A stretch of DNA of 64,000 bases from Procambarus clarkii (Eukaryota; Arthropoda; Malacostraca; Decapoda; Cambaridae), in the NCBI RefSeq assembly GCF_040958095.1, contig NC_091175.1, positions 23,850,121 to 23,914,120 of the forward strand, written 5' to 3'. The notes beneath the pieces are model-generated. The model had not been told where the DNA came from and searched no databases. It saw only the letters and a program-made list of their open reading frames with translations. The position numbers and the translations under genes were made by a program. Numbering within the stretch: position 1 is the stretch's first letter; every line of letters begins with the position of its first letter. Shown here one piece after another: positions 32,945-46,525 of this stretch.

Positions 32945-34723
32945 TAGGCACTCCACAAGGAGGAGTACTAAGTCCTACCTTGTTTAATATTCTAATTAAT
33001 GTCTTACTAAAATCAATCCCAACTAGTCCGGTAAACATCACTATCAGCTATGCAGATGACATCCTTGTACATACTAAATCCCAGCACGAAATGCAAACAG
33101 TTTTAAATTGTATACATACAGCCTGTGAAAGCCTTGGTCTTGTAATCAACGCTGCTAAAACTAAGGTATTTAACAGACAAATTGGCAACCGCAAAAGTGG
33201 ACCACGAAAACTTAATATAGATAACATACCAAAAGACTATGTCTCCTCTTTCAAATACCTTGGTGTCTCTGTCCCTTGTACCTCAACTGCAGTCAATAAG
33301 TTACATCAACAGTGCAGAGACAGACAAGGCTCTCAGAACTGTAGTGGGGTACAGCCTGAAATATGGTGTTATTAATATTAGAATAGCAAAAATGATGTAT
33401 TTAGCGTATATAAGGTCTCTGATAGACTATCATGCACCAGCTTTGGTCCTGCAGAATGGCAAAAACATTGATAGACTGGAAAAAATGCAAAATGAAGCAC
33501 TCAGAATTATACTTGACTGTCCTATAACTACCAAAGTTCTCAACATGCGGAAAGAATTAAATATATTTAGCATTAGAGATAGAATATTTTAAATTAATCT
33601 TATGATGGGACTAAAGCTTCGGCGTGATAACAAGAACAACATTGTGTCAGTTGCACTGTTAGAACACATACGAAATGGAACTAACGAGTTTAAATGGATT
33701 CAAAGAACAGCCACTCATATTAAAATGATGGGACTGCGCGATGTATATACAGATGAAAGAGTACAGCACTTCCTTCCACCCTAGCACCCTTTTGACATCC
33801 TGACCCCTGCATACCCCACCAAGAAACTAATCACAAACAACCCTCATGCTCAGCTTGCTGCTAAATTAAGCACCATAGAGCACATTCACAATATACAAGC
33901 TGAAAACAACATAGCACAGACCATATACACTGACGGATCACTCAATGCAGCTACAGGGAGGGCAGGAAGTGCTCATCAACTCGATGGCAGCACAATTCAA
34001 AGGAATATCCGAATTAGTAACTGGGCATCCACAATGCAAGCTGAGTTGGTAGCAATACTGGTAGCACTCGAAATTATTGACAACACTGAAGTAGACAGCT
34101 TAATTATTTCTGACTCCCTTTCCTCACTACGAGCAATAAACAGTTTGCAATCAAGTAATAACGTGCTTGTCTTGGAAGCTAGACGTAGATATATAAGAAT
34201 ACTTAGCAAGAGGGTAAATATAAAAATGTTATGGATTCCTTCTCACATTGACCTGCAGGAACAAGTTCACGCCCTTGCTAAGGCTGCAGTAAATAAAGAC
34301 AGTATTGAACGGAATCTTGAGTTATCAAATAGGTCCCTTAAAAGTGTCATTAGACGAGAACTCCTGGATGAATTTGAAGAAAGTAGAACAGTGCAAACTG
34401 GAACTAGCAGGTCCATTGTTCATCACAATGAAATGTGTGAAGTAAAACATGTGTATGGGGCAAGTAACAAAGTCAGTAGACTAACAAATGTTGTCACAGC
34501 TTGTATAAGACTTGGCTACAAATATCTAGATGAAGTAAAGTGTAAAGTGTGTGGACAAAAACAGGGACACACACTCGAACACTATATCTTGGATTGTAGT
34601 AAAATTGAGCCATTTAGAGATAAATCTAAGCTCACTCTGTATGATATGGCAACTTATCTTATTACCATGGATAAACTATCTGAAATCCTTGCACTGTATC
34701 CACATTTCGCTTCCAGTAGATAA
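32945..34723 (+). pseudogene. I-like LINE: RT 3' part and RNase H
   Basis: 5'-truncated. The first block reads LGTPQGGVLSPTLFNILINV, ISYADDILV (YADD box) and INAAKTKVF, then after a frameshift near 33290 YLAYIRSLIDYHAPAL and LEKMQNEALRIIL. After stops at about 33590 and 33782 an RNase H domain follows: TDGSLNAATG (near 33930), QAELVAILVALE, SDSLSSLRA, LWIPSHID, then a C-x2-C-x4-H-x4-H-type cluster (CKVCGQKQGHTLEHYILDC). It stops at 34721. It is a different family from the LINE at 46 kb. Confidence 0.85.
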
Positions 34724-35075
34724 AGGACATATGAGATTCAGAAACAAGTAGTGTATTGTGAGGACTAATAATAAACAGAAGCTCCCCTATGACTCTGTAA
34801 TATCCCCATTGGTCAAACTATTATGTATTAGCGATAAGACCTACTATTAATGTATAATGACTTACTATAAATATAAAGCTCTTGAAATAGCACTTTCTCT
34901 GTAACTAACTGACATTGTAACTATAAGGTGTGAAGGATAGATGAAATTGTTTATGTAATAATCTAAGATGAGGTCTGATAAAGACCTTTTGTGCTCTCTG
35001 TAACGCTTTTTGCCCTACCGCTCACAGGATGAGTATAGGGTGCACAATAAACTAGCCGCCTTCGGCGGCAACAAT
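34724..35075 (+). other. 3' end of the I-like LINE
   Basis: Untranslated tail after the RNase H frame, ending in an AATAAA and the hairpin GCCGCCTTCGGCGGC at about 35055. Such a terminal hairpin may be the RT recognition site. The exact 3' edge is not fixed. Confidence 0.5.
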
Positions 35076-35204
35076 CAAAATCTGACGAGTGTGTGTGTAG
35101 TTTACACAAATATCCTCCAGACTTCAAACACGTCAGTAAAAAAGAATATCGTTTTCAACACGGCTTCAGGTTCCGTTGGTGAAAACATAGATTTTGCACC
35201 ATTA

Positions 35205-35425
35205 CGGCCCATTAGCGCTTTGCCACCCCCGGATCCCCTCTTCAACCCATTACTGCTCTTTAGCCCTTTACCAACCCCACCTTAAACCATTACTGCCGTT
35301 TAGCTCTTTACCCTTCCCCTTATCCCATTACTGTTCTTTAGCCCTTTACCCTCCACCCCTTCATCCCATTAATGCCCCTTAGTGTTATACCCTTCCCTTT
35401 CCCTCATTCCAGTACTGCCCTTTAT
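35205..35425. repeat. Degenerate ~45-50-bp tandem repeat
   Basis: About five copies of CCCATTACTG, CTTTAGCCCTTTACC, and a C-rich spacer. Copies differ in length. Confidence 0.75.
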
Positions 35426-35770
35426 GGCATAACACACTCTTCCTTTGGGGACGTCGTTTCATCACAAGTTGCTCCCGTGGGAATATATTCCAAATTTTCA
35501 TCTATTTGGCAGCTTCAATATTCCCGTTTTGAGGAATTGGGTCGAACTCAGATGTTCTTACACTAATCCCTTTAATTAAGGGGTTTAAAGCTTTTACCAA
35601 CCTTCCGGATTAGCTTAAGAATCTCGTAAAAAAATTGTTTTTAATGTGTCATTTAGTGAAACATCATCATCATCAATGGATCTAATTATCTATTGACAGC
35701 GGGCTATCAATAGATAGCATAGTGGCTATCTTATTTACAAAGACAGTCAATACTAATTTAAGAATCAAGA

Positions 35771-35982
35771 CCAGGATTCAAAAGCATTTAGGCAACCACT
35801 TGCGAAACCTGTATATCTTCTCTCGATCATAATGGCTTTGCTTGTATTTACTAAAATAAATTTTGAGCGCCGATCCCCTTATAGGTTGTTTATAACATGT
35901 TAAGCTCGTAAACTGTTTTTATAAATGTGTCACGATTGATGACAGATAAACAGGTTTCGTATGTGGCTGCTTAAATCCTTAA
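35771..35982. mobile_element. MITE with ~30-40-bp terminal inverted repeats
   Basis: Left end AGGATTCAAAAGC..GCGAAACCTG and right end CAGGTTTCGTATGTGGC..TTAAATCCTT are imperfect inverted repeats. No coding capacity. A relative lies at 32507-32875. Confidence 0.55.
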
Positions 35983-36154
35983 TGAATCCCAGCTTAGAAC
36001 GTCTTCTCTGTTCTGGTTACACTGTAGTTAACATGACTGCCTCCAGAGATGTTTGCAAACCGCAGCAATTGCAAACAATGTTCTTGCAGGTGATTGGTGG
36101 CTCGTCTCAAAAATACCTCTCCTCCACACTCGTCAGAAGAACACTACTGTTCAC

Positions 36155-36905
36155 ATTAGTTACTGGGAGACCAAACACACACACATTAGTTACGGGGAGA
36201 CCAAACACTTACACATTAGTCACTGGGAGACCAAACACTTACACATTAGTTACTGGGATACCAAACACCCACACATTAGTCACTGGGAGACCAAACACTC
36301 ACACATTAGTTATTGGGAGACCAAACACTTACACATTAGTCACTGCGAGACCAAACACTTACATATTAGTTACTGGGAGACCAAACACCCACACATTAGT
36401 CACTGGGAGACCAAACACTTACACATTAGTTACTGGGATACCAAACACCCACACATTAGTCACTGGGAGACCAAACACTTACACATTAGTCACTGCGAGA
36501 CCAAACACTTACATATTAGTTACTGGGAGACCAAACACCCACACATTAGTCACTGGGAGACCAAACACTCACACATTAGTTATTGGGAGACCAAACACTT
36601 ACATATTAGTTACTGGGAGACCAAACACTTGCACATTAGTTACTGGGAGACCAAACACTCAGTCATTAGTCACTGGGAGAACAAACACTCACACATTAGT
36701 TACTGAGAGACCAAACACCCACACATTAGTTACTGGGAGACCAAACACTTACACATTAGTTACTGGGATACCAAACACTCACACATTAGTTACTGGGAGA
36801 CCAAACACTTACACATTAGTTACTGGGAGACCAAACACCCACACATTAGTTACTGGGAGACAAAACACTCACATATTAGTTACTGGGAGACCAAACACCA
36901 CACAT
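36155..36905. repeat. 30-bp minisatellite
   Basis: About 25 copies of a 30-bp unit of the form CATTAGTTACTGGGAGACCA plus AACACTTACA. Since 30 is a multiple of three, two frames stay open for hundreds of codons and give 10-residue repeats; with no start context or function these are not counted as genes. It ends about 90 bp before the truncated 5' end of the Ty3-type element. Confidence 0.95.
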
Positions 36906-37007
36906 GTAGATGTGCACATCACTTAATCTTTCAATTTTATTGTGACATCTTCAGGAGTACACTCTGATATAGTGAGTATAGGAGTGCACTAACATGATCT
37001 GGCAACT

Positions 37008-38630
37008 ATGAAACTCAAGCTCGAACTTGCAAAACTCGAGCGGGAGCAACAGCAAGACGTTCTCCACATGAAGGAACGCGAGGCGACCCTAAGGAAAGAA
37101 GAGCAAGAAAGAGAGGCTGCAATCAGGAAAGAAGAACAAGAAAGAGAGGCTGCCCTGGCGAAAGAAGCTCTCCAAATAAGGGAACGCGAGGCGACCCTGA
37201 GGAAAGAAGAAGCTGCAATCAGGAAAAAAGAACAAGAACGTGAGATGGCACTATTCAGAGAGCGTGAGCGAATACAGCTTGAAGCAAAACAACGTCAGCT
37301 GGAGATACAACGCGAGCATGACAAAACGCAAGCGGAGAGGGCTATAGCATGTCGTCAACAAGAACTCACGTTGGAAACTACACACCACACTCAGTGCCAA
37401 CAAGCTACCGCTAGTCTTCCCGTAAGTTTCAATGTCTCCCATGCAAGTAAGTTAATGCCACCATTCGTTGAGACAGAGATCGATGTCTTTTTCACCACTT
37501 TTGAGACCCTAGCTAATAAACTTAGCTGGCCTGCAGATCAATGGTCTACCCTTCTCAGAGTGCATCTCACAGGTAGAGCTGCAGTTACTCTCAGTACCTT
37601 AGCGTCTGAGAATGACTACCAGACCCTGAAGCAAGCAGTGTTGGACCCCTACCTTCTCTCCACCGAAAGTTACAGACGAAAATTCCGTGATTATCTAAAG
37701 GCAAGTACCACCACCTTTATAGAATTTGCCAATACAAGGAAAAGATATTTCATGAAATGGCTGGAAGCAGCACATATCTCTACATTTTCAGAACTCGTCA
37801 TCCTCATGCTAGTTGAGGAATTCTTGAGACGTGCTCCCCCTTCCATTCGTTTATATTTAGCAGACAAAGAAGAAACCGACTACATCAGATGTGCGAAGTC
37901 GGCTGACACCTACAGCCTCATCCACCGGCTTACACCAGACCCACCTTCCAGTAAGAAGTCTTGGTATAGTTATGATAAAGTGAGTGCCGATCAAGCGAGC
38001 TCTCAATTGTACTGTAAGTATTGCAAACTCTATGGACATACCATTGATAAATGTGGGAAGGCTCAATACAATGGATATGAAACTACTAAACCCAAACCGA
38101 CTCCTCCTAAGTCTGGTAAGCCTGTGATGAATGTTGGTGTTCCTGTTAATGATCTTTCTCTCTTCAGTAAACACCTGTATCCTGGAACTGTCTCTGCCAG
38201 CAGTATAGATTCGGAGGGACGTTTCGAAATGAAGATCTTGAGGGACACAGCGGCTCTTCAGTCAATAATATTGAAATCAGCTGTGCCTAACATCACCTAC
38301 ACCGGGGAAAGCGTCCTTATCACTGACCTCACTGCTACCACTCCGTATCCACTCGCCAGAGTCAACCAGGATTGTCCTTTTGTGACCGGTGAAGTCCAAG
38401 TCGCCATCAGGGAAAAGCCTTTTCCCATGTCTGCAGTGCAACTTCTCCTGGGCAACGACTTGGCAGAAGATTTGCAACCGTCCAACCTTATCATCATGGA
38501 CAAACCCCAGGTGTGTAACTCTGTAGTGGACAATCCCATCTTTAAGTATGTTTCAGCAGAGGTCCAAGAAAGTGATGAAGTTTCTCCTCCGGTTTTGGTG
38601 ACCACCCGTGCACAAGCTGCACGCCCGTAA
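37008..38630 (+). pseudogene. gag-protease part of the plus-strand Ty3-type element
   Basis: 540 residues. 1-125: Glu/Arg-rich coiled coil. About 145-300: capsid-like region with VETEIDVFFTTFETLAN and LTGRAAVTLSTLA. CCHC knuckle at residues 336-349 (CKYCKLYGHTIDKC). A degenerate aspartic protease follows: LRDTAALQS with Asp413, then LLGNDLAEDL near residue 485. It ends at an in-frame TAA; the frame downstream continues without shift into the integrase, and the other copy has a sense codon there. Gag packages the element RNA; the protease cleaves the polyprotein. The sequence upstream of 37008 (from about 36990) still matches the other copy's gag frame. Confidence 0.88.
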
Positions 38631-38696
38631 CCAGCTGACTCTACTGCAACCGCTGTCCCTCAAGACCATCAGAATCTACCACCGAATCTTACTAGT

Positions 38697-40529
38697 TTGG
38701 AGTTTCGTAAGTTACAGAGGGAGGATCCATCGTTAACACTATTATTCTTCCAGGCTGAGACTCAACCTGACAGTATCCCTGGGTTCTTCCTGGAGAAGCA
38801 GTTGCTCTACCGCAGGTACAGACCCAATAAGCTGGAGGATGACGATTGGGCAAATGTCGAACAACTAGTGGTTCCCACCAGCCTACGGCCCGATATTCTA
38901 CACCTGGTCCACGGAGTTCTTTCTCACTATGGTTTTAACAAAACCTACCACGGAATCAGACAAGACTACTACTGGCCAGGTATGGTAAAAGACGGCAAAA
39001 GTTACGTGCAACAGTGTCATACATGTCAGATGGCAGGTAAACCTAACATCTCTATTCCAAAGGCACCGTTGAATCCTATCCCAGTGCCTTCGGAACCTTT
39101 CCACAGGCTCATCATAGACTGTGTGGGTCCTTTACCCCAGACCAGTACTGGCAACTCCTATATACTAACTATCCTGTGTCCTACCACCAGATTTCCCATA
39201 GCAGTTCCAGTAAAGAACATTACGGCTGCTACTGTGGTGAAACAACTATTGAAGATCTTCACCCAGTATGGATTTCCACGAGAGGTTCAAAGTGACTGTG
39301 GCACCAACTTCACCAGTGATCTCTTCAAGAAGACACTGGAAGAGTTCAACATCACACAGGTATTGCCCAGCCCCTATCATCCTGCTTCACAGGGTTCTCT
39401 TGAACGTAGTCATCAGACTATTAAAGCACTCCTAAAGAAATTTTGCAATGAAACCTTGAAGGACTGGGATAAACAACTTGCCCTCATTATGTGCATTTTC
39501 AGAGGTCTCCCCAATGAGTCTCTAGGAGTATCTCCTTATGCTCTACGCTCTACGATGCTCTACAGACGTAAGTGCCGTACTCCTCTCAAAGCTTTCAAAG
39601 ACTCTCTACATAATGCCACCTTCAGTGACCCTCAGAATGTGCCCCAGTTTCTTCAAAACTTAAAACACATTCTAGAGAGAGTACGTAAATTTGCTAATGA
39701 CAATCTGTTGAAAGCTCAGGAGAGGATGAAGACTCATTTTGACCAAAGCAGCAAACTAAGGAAATTTAAAGCAGGAGACTTCGTGTTGGCATATTTTCCT
39801 ATCCCAGGTTCTCCATGGCAAAACAAGTTTTCAGGACCCTACCGCATCAAGGAGTGCAGAAACAACCACAACTACGTTCTTGAGACTCCAGATAGGCGGT
39901 GGAAAACCCAGTTGTGCCACGTCAACCTCCTGAAGCTGTATCAAGGTACTCCCCCCACTGTGTTGGTATCATTATCCACATTTAAAGGTCCATGCCTCCA
40001 CAGTGAGACCTTCCCTGCTTCTCCTCCCGAAAGCACTAACACTGAGTCAGTGCCTTCCAACTCGGAAATCCTTAATGATCTTCATACCTATTTGCAGGAC
40101 AGTAATAGTGCTCCTCTCATCAGAATCTTCAAGGAACATCAGAAGTTGTTCAGCGATGATCCACAGGAGTGTAATGTGGTTCAGCACGACCTCCAGCTAC
40201 TCCCTGACACCCGGTCGATTCGTCAACCTTTCTACCGAATCAGCACGAGCAAAAAGGAAGTTATGCGTGCTGAGGTACAGTACTTCCTGGATCATGAGCT
40301 GGCCACCCCTTGTGAGTCCCCTTGGGCCTCACCCTGTATCTTGGTGCCGAAACCGCACGGTAAAGTGAGGCTGTGTACCGACTACAGGAAATTGAATCTT
40401 GTGACTGTCAAGGATGCTTACCCATTACCTAGAATAGATGACATTCTTGACGCCATTGGTAATGCTCGGTATTCATCCAAATTAGACTTACTCAAGGGAT
40501 ACTACCAAGTGTTTGACAAAGCGAGCTAA
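38697..40529 (+). pseudogene. pol part 1: integrase and start of RT
   Basis: 610 residues. HHCC zinc module at residues 72, 77, 107 and 110. Catalytic triad Asp141 (LIIDCVGPLP), Asp200 (VQSDCGTNF), Glu236 (GSLERSHQTIK), spacing D-x35-E. An integrase tail (FVLAYFPIPGS, CHVNLLKLYQ) leads to a ~70-residue linker and the first RT motifs (SPWASPCILVPKPHGKVRLC, DYRKLNLVT, SSKLDLLKGYYQV). A 2-nt loss (or equivalent) near 40510 shifts the frame so the ORF ends at 40529. The order integrase then RT in one frame is direct evidence for the unusual pol arrangement. Confidence 0.9.
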
Positions 40530-41544
40530 GGAAATATCTGCCTTCACCACTCCTTTTGGCCTTTACAGATATGAACGCCCTCCATTTGGGCTATGTAATG
40601 CCCTGGCCACCTTCCAGCGAGCTGTCAACCGCGTCATCCATGGCTTAGATCACACCTACGCCTACTTGGATGATATCGTTGTGGCAACTAACACCTGGAA
40701 CAAACATCTGCTCCAGCTGCAACGATTGTTAGCCAAGCTCCTGACAGCCGGCCTCACCATCAACTTGGGCAAGTCCACCTTTGCAAAAGGTAAAGTGCGT
40801 TATCTTGGTCATGAGATAGGGGGTGGCAGCCTAGCTCCATTAAACATTCATACCCAAGCCATCCAGCATTACCCACAGCCTACCACCAGGAAGCAGCTCC
40901 TGCGCTTCCTTGGTCTTGCCTTCTACTACCGTAGGTTTGTGAAGAATTTTAGTACGGTAGCGACACCATTGATCACTTTAACCAGCTCAAAGCAATGGTA
41001 TCATTGGACCATTCAGCAAACCATTGCTATTGAACAACTTAAATCCCTGCTCTGTTCTAATCCTATTCTCGCCTCGCCAGATATCACGAAGCCTTTCATC
41101 CTCCATGTCGACACCAGTGGTACCGGCATCGGGGGCGTCCTGATGCAACAACGAGGCGAGGAGGTTCTACCTGTTAGCTACTACAGCTACAAGTTAAAAC
41201 CTCACCAGAAGAACTACAGCACTATCGTAAAGGAACTTCTCTCCCTCGTCCTGAACTTACAGCACTTTGAATCGTACCTACAAAGTGCTCGGTCTTCCAC
41301 CATCTACTCGGACCACAATCCCCTACGCTTCCTGCAGCAAGCTCAATTCAACAATCAACGACTTCTACGATGGGCTTTGTATCTGCAGAATTTCAACCTG
41401 GAGATCTTCTACATCAAGGGTTCTGACAACATCATAGCAGACGCCCTCTCCAGAGTCTATGAGGTAGAGACAGCTACACCTACCACTCTACCATCTGAAG
41501 ACGAAACTTTACCCATTAGAGCAGGCTTTGGGGGAGAGTTGTGA
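40513..41544 (+). pseudogene. pol part 2: RT palm and RNase H
   Basis: 343 residues in the frame that follows the shift. FGLYRYERPPFGLCNALATF and the catalytic YLDDIVVA (Asp53, Asp54) complete the RT. LRFLGLAFYYRRFVKNFS is the thumb. RNase H has LHVDTSGTGIGGVLMQQ, an IVKELLSLV glutamate, IYSDHNPLRFL and ADALSRVYEVE. The frame ends in a TGA whose first base opens the 3' LTR region. All RNase H acidic residues look intact. Confidence 0.9.
41528..41539 (+). other. Polypurine tract
   Basis: TTGGGGGAGAGT immediately before the LTR start TGTGACGATA; matches the tract of the other copy. Confidence 0.75.
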
Positions 41545-42243
41545 CGATAATCTCTTTCAAGAGAGATTGAGCCTGCTCTTCTCTACATAAAGTTACTTAT
41601 ATATATATAGCAATAAGATGCTACCTTCAAGATACGTCTACCAGTAGCACAAAACGTTTTGACCAGGAGGCAAACGTACCCTAAACTCCTCCCTACTCCA
41701 CACTCCCTCCATGCCGGCTCCGTCATCAACCAGCAAACTACCATTGCCAGCATGCCTGCTTCTGATTGGTGACCCGCCGACTGCACACCTGCACCTCAGC
41801 GCCCACTACTTAGTCGATGTCTGGGCTTGAACCAGTCATTGAAGTTAGAATATCTTGTGCTCTCAAACTGTGAACAACTAACTGATATACGATCTGTCTA
41901 TCAGGTGGATGTTTCTCAGCTAGCGCTTTATTCTCAGCACCTGTTTAATCACTTTTCTGTCTTTATATTATAGAGTAACGTCATTCCTGTTTTTAATTTT
42001 TATGTTATATTTTTTGACTTGTTTGTTTGCACTGTACATAGCCAAGGATTTGTCTTTTGTTCATAATTTGTTTTCAATATTAATTTTAGTTTCATTGTTC
42101 ATACTATGTGTTTTCCGTGTCTTCCCTTAATTTACCACAGACAACAGCCAAGCAGTCTATCTTTTTTTTTGTAAATGTGACTAGGCATTGACACCAGCCA
42201 TTAGGAGGACTGCCGAACATCTACACTCCTACACTTTCCCGTC

Positions 42244-42246
<3 letters not shown>
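41540..42246 (+). repeat. 3' LTR of the plus-strand Ty3-type element
   Basis: 707 bp, starts TGTGACGATAATC and ends CTTTCCCGTCACA. The first 140 bp and last 80 bp are recognisably related to the LTRs of the minus copy (read in the opposite direction); the middle has diverged, so the two insertions belong to different subfamilies. Confidence 0.85.
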
Positions 42247-43822
<1,576 letters not shown>

Positions 43823-43901
43823 TGACTAGACCACACACTAGAAGGTAAAGAGACGACGACGTTTCGGTCCGTTCTGGACCATTCTTCAGTCGATTGTGAG
43901 A
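43823..43901 (-). repeat. Partial hammerhead-like repeat
   Basis: Plus-strand GACTAGACCACACACTAGAAG, then GACGACGACGTTTCGGTCCG and TTCTGGACC, CAGTCGATTGTGAG. It matches 18198-18301, lacks the CACGTTATTGTGAC end, and lies between a TA tract and a PLE. Confidence 0.65.
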
Positions 43902-43904
43902 TAT

Positions 43905-45721
43905 ATATTGTTGAAAATGATCGAAAAGTTAAGATTAGTAATTCTAACATGAATTTTCTCAATATATCTTATGTTTTTCTTCAATGTCGGTGGTAATGGA
44001 AATATCAATTCTCCAAAAATTCATTTATAATAATGGTCTGACGCCTAGAAGCGTTTCATAAGGGCTTCTTACATTCTCAAATACTTGTTTAACACTACAC
44101 TTATGATACACTTGATACACTGTGTATTTGATATTTGATACATTTGATGTAACTCTTGCTTTTTATTGGTTTTAGGTGAGGTGGGTATTGGGTGAGATGG
44201 GTACATGGGAATGGAAGTAACTGCAGACGGCCTATTGGCCCATACGGTCCCTTGAAGTGGGTAGAATATTGTTGTGCATTAATTGGCTGTTGATTGGTGT
44301 TGACTTTTTGATGTGTAGTGCCTCGCTGATGTCGAGCCACCTGCTCTTGCTTTACCTATCGATGATTTCTGTGTTGCTTCTTAAGATTTCTCTGGTGATG
44401 GTCTGGTTGTGAGAAGAGATTATGTATTTCTTGATGGAGCCCTGTTGTTTATGCATTGTTAGTCGCCTGGAAAGAGACGTTGTTGACTTGCCTATATACT
44501 GAGTTCTTTGGGGCTTACAGTCCCCAAGTGGGCATTTAAAGGCATAGACGACGTTGGTTTCCTTCAAAACGTTCTGCTTGGTTTCTGGGAGGTTTTTCAT
44601 TAGCAGATTGGCCGTTTTTTCGGTTATATAACAAAATATCAATTGTATTTTCTGATTTTTGTCTGTAGGGATAACGTTCCTATCAACAATATCTTTCAGG
44701 ACCTTTTCATCCGTTTTACGAGCCGTCGAAAAGAAGTTCCTGTAAAAAAGTCTAATAATGGGGTACAAGTGTAGTGTTGGTTGACTCCTTAGAGGTTGCT
44801 TGGCGTTTCATCTTTCTTTTAATGATGTCTTCAACGAAACCTTTAGAGAAGCTGTTGTTGACTAAGACCTGCCATACCCTACAGAGCTCTTCATCGAATT
44901 CCTTCCATCCTGAGCTGTGGCGGGATGGAAGTAACTTAAGCGAAAGCAACGACGTAAGCGTTGACAACACTCCTCTTGTACCTGTTTGGGCAACATGTCA
45001 ATGCCACTATTGGCATTGAGGCACATTCCTATGTTTCCTTAGTGTAGACTGCAGTGTGTAAGTCTCCATCCTTTCCGTGACTGTTACATCCAGAAAAGGC
45101 AGCTTCCCATCCTCCATCTCGTAAGTGAAACTCAACACAGAATTCCGCTCAAATGCCTCCTTCAGCTGCTGCAGACATCTGGCATCAGGTACCTGCGTAA
45201 ACATGTCATCAACATACCTGCAGTACATGGCGGGGAAAACCCATGGCGACCCCATCTACTTGCTTATACATGTGACCAACTGGGCACATGTATAACCTCA
45301 AGAAGGGTGCCTCTTTATTGCAGGCTTGGAGTAGTTTCCTCAGTATGTCTTCTGACATGTCAAGAGGAGTGCGAGCCGGGTCATGAGACACTCTGTCTGC
45401 TACCATCCCGATTGTTTCAACCACAGGTACATTGGTAAATAGTGACTCTTCCTGCAACGAGGCTTTTATCCCCGTGGCCCGTGCTTCCCACAGTGAGTCG
45501 ACAAATTCCTTGGGAGACTTCAGGCTGATTGCACAAGGTACATAAGGAGTCAGCAACCCGTTAAGTCGCTTAGCCAGTCTATATCCAGGGTGTGGGTATC
45601 TGGTGGGTATGCAGGTTTGTATTCCCCAGCAACCTTTCGCAGGTGGATTCCGGATTTCTTTGCGTTCACAGTTTCGATCAATCTGTTTACCTTCGTTTTC
45701 AATTCGGCTACAGTGACCTTC

Positions 45722-45724
<3 letters not shown>
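43905..45724 (-). pseudogene. Penelope-like element PLE-2, 5' truncated
   Basis: Minus strand, in order: linker before RT ([16 protein letters not shown], about 45690), NVPVVETIGMVADRV, KQVDGVAMGFPRH, the catalytic YCRYVDDMFTQVPD (about 45225), LPFLDVTVTER, then the GIY-YIG region: VVYAFKCPLGDCKPQRTQYI with GKSTTSLSRRLTMH (about 44450-44560). A stretch of about 28 residues between the GSP box and YVDD is missing, and several frameshifts occur. The end (43905-44340) is a pseudo-LTR-like tail. The 5' side runs into a TA tract at 45725. Confidence 0.85.
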
Positions 45725-45814
<90 letters not shown>

Positions 45815-45830
45815 ATAGATATATATATAT

Positions 45831-45862
<32 letters not shown>
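45725..45862. repeat. TA microsatellite
   Basis: TA tract with a short AAACATAGA break near 45813 and TACATACA near 45833. It truncates PLE-2. Confidence 0.95.
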
Positions 45863-45938
45863 GCGGAAAATCCACAGAGAAATATGAGGTGAACGTTTCA
45901 GCTTGTTAAAGCCTTTGTCAACACCAGACTGACTAAAG

Positions 45939-46114
45939 ATTGATTGATTGATGAAGATTAAGCCACCCAAGAGGTGGCACGGGCATGAATAGCCCGTAAG
46001 TGGTGGCCCTTTCGAGCCATTGCCAGTATCAAAAGATGATACTGGAGATCTGTGGAGGCGCAACTGCACCCTGCGTGACAGGAGATGTCTCCCGGACCAA
46101 GTGGTGACCAAATG
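45939..46114 (-). mobile_element. SINE sharing its 3' tail with the adjacent LINE
   Basis: Minus strand: starts near ATTTGGTCACCACTTGGTCC, contains CATCTTTTGATACTGGCAAT and ends in ACGGGCTATTCATGCCCGT (hairpin), GCCACCTCTTGGGTGGC (hairpin) and ATCAATCAATCAAT. The same ~75-nt tail ends the LINE at 46128. CTGACTAAAG flanks it at 45929-45938 and 46118-46127. Confidence 0.7.
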
Positions 46115-46525
46115 GTGCTGACTAAAGATTGATTGATTGATAAAGATTAAGCCACCCAAGAGGTGGCACGGGCATGAATAGCCCGTAAGTGGTACAATTT
46201 TTTTTTTTTATTCCCAGTGTTCTGAGGTTGCATTTAACCATCAAGCTGTTATCGTGGGGGAGGATACTGCTTCACAGTCTTTATGAGGGTGTCCAGCTGC
46301 TGGACACCTTTGTTGACCAGGAGAGTGGCTGTGTTGATGGCTTCAGGGTGGCCACTGCATGATTCAGGAACTCTTAAAGCTCTTCAAAGGTCATTGGTTG
46401 CTTCACATTCCAGAAGATAGTGAAGTAATGGCTTTTCTGTGACAGTTTGGCAGAAGATGCACTCTCTCTGTCGGGGTTCACCAATCTCCCAGTTTCATCT
46501 GTAACCTAGACGTAGTCTATATAGC

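Larger units (their letters stand above)
36990..42246 (+). mobile_element. Ty3/gypsy element with integrase before RT (Gmr1-like order)
   Basis: Gene order on the plus strand: gag with coiled coil and CCHC, protease, integrase, RT, RNase H, polypurine tract, 3' LTR. In ordinary Ty3/gypsy elements integrase comes last. The RT and RNase H are plainly of Ty3 type (YLDD, LHVDTSGTGIG, ADALSR). The 5' LTR and the first ~85 gag codons are missing; the element starts in the middle of gag after a minisatellite. One in-frame TAA (38628-38630) and one frameshift (about 40510) break the long frame. Confidence 0.92.

Noticed and set aside
36155..36905. Long ORFs with 10-residue repeats
   Set aside because: They arise because the minisatellite period is 30 bp; two frames are open equally and no start or domain is present.
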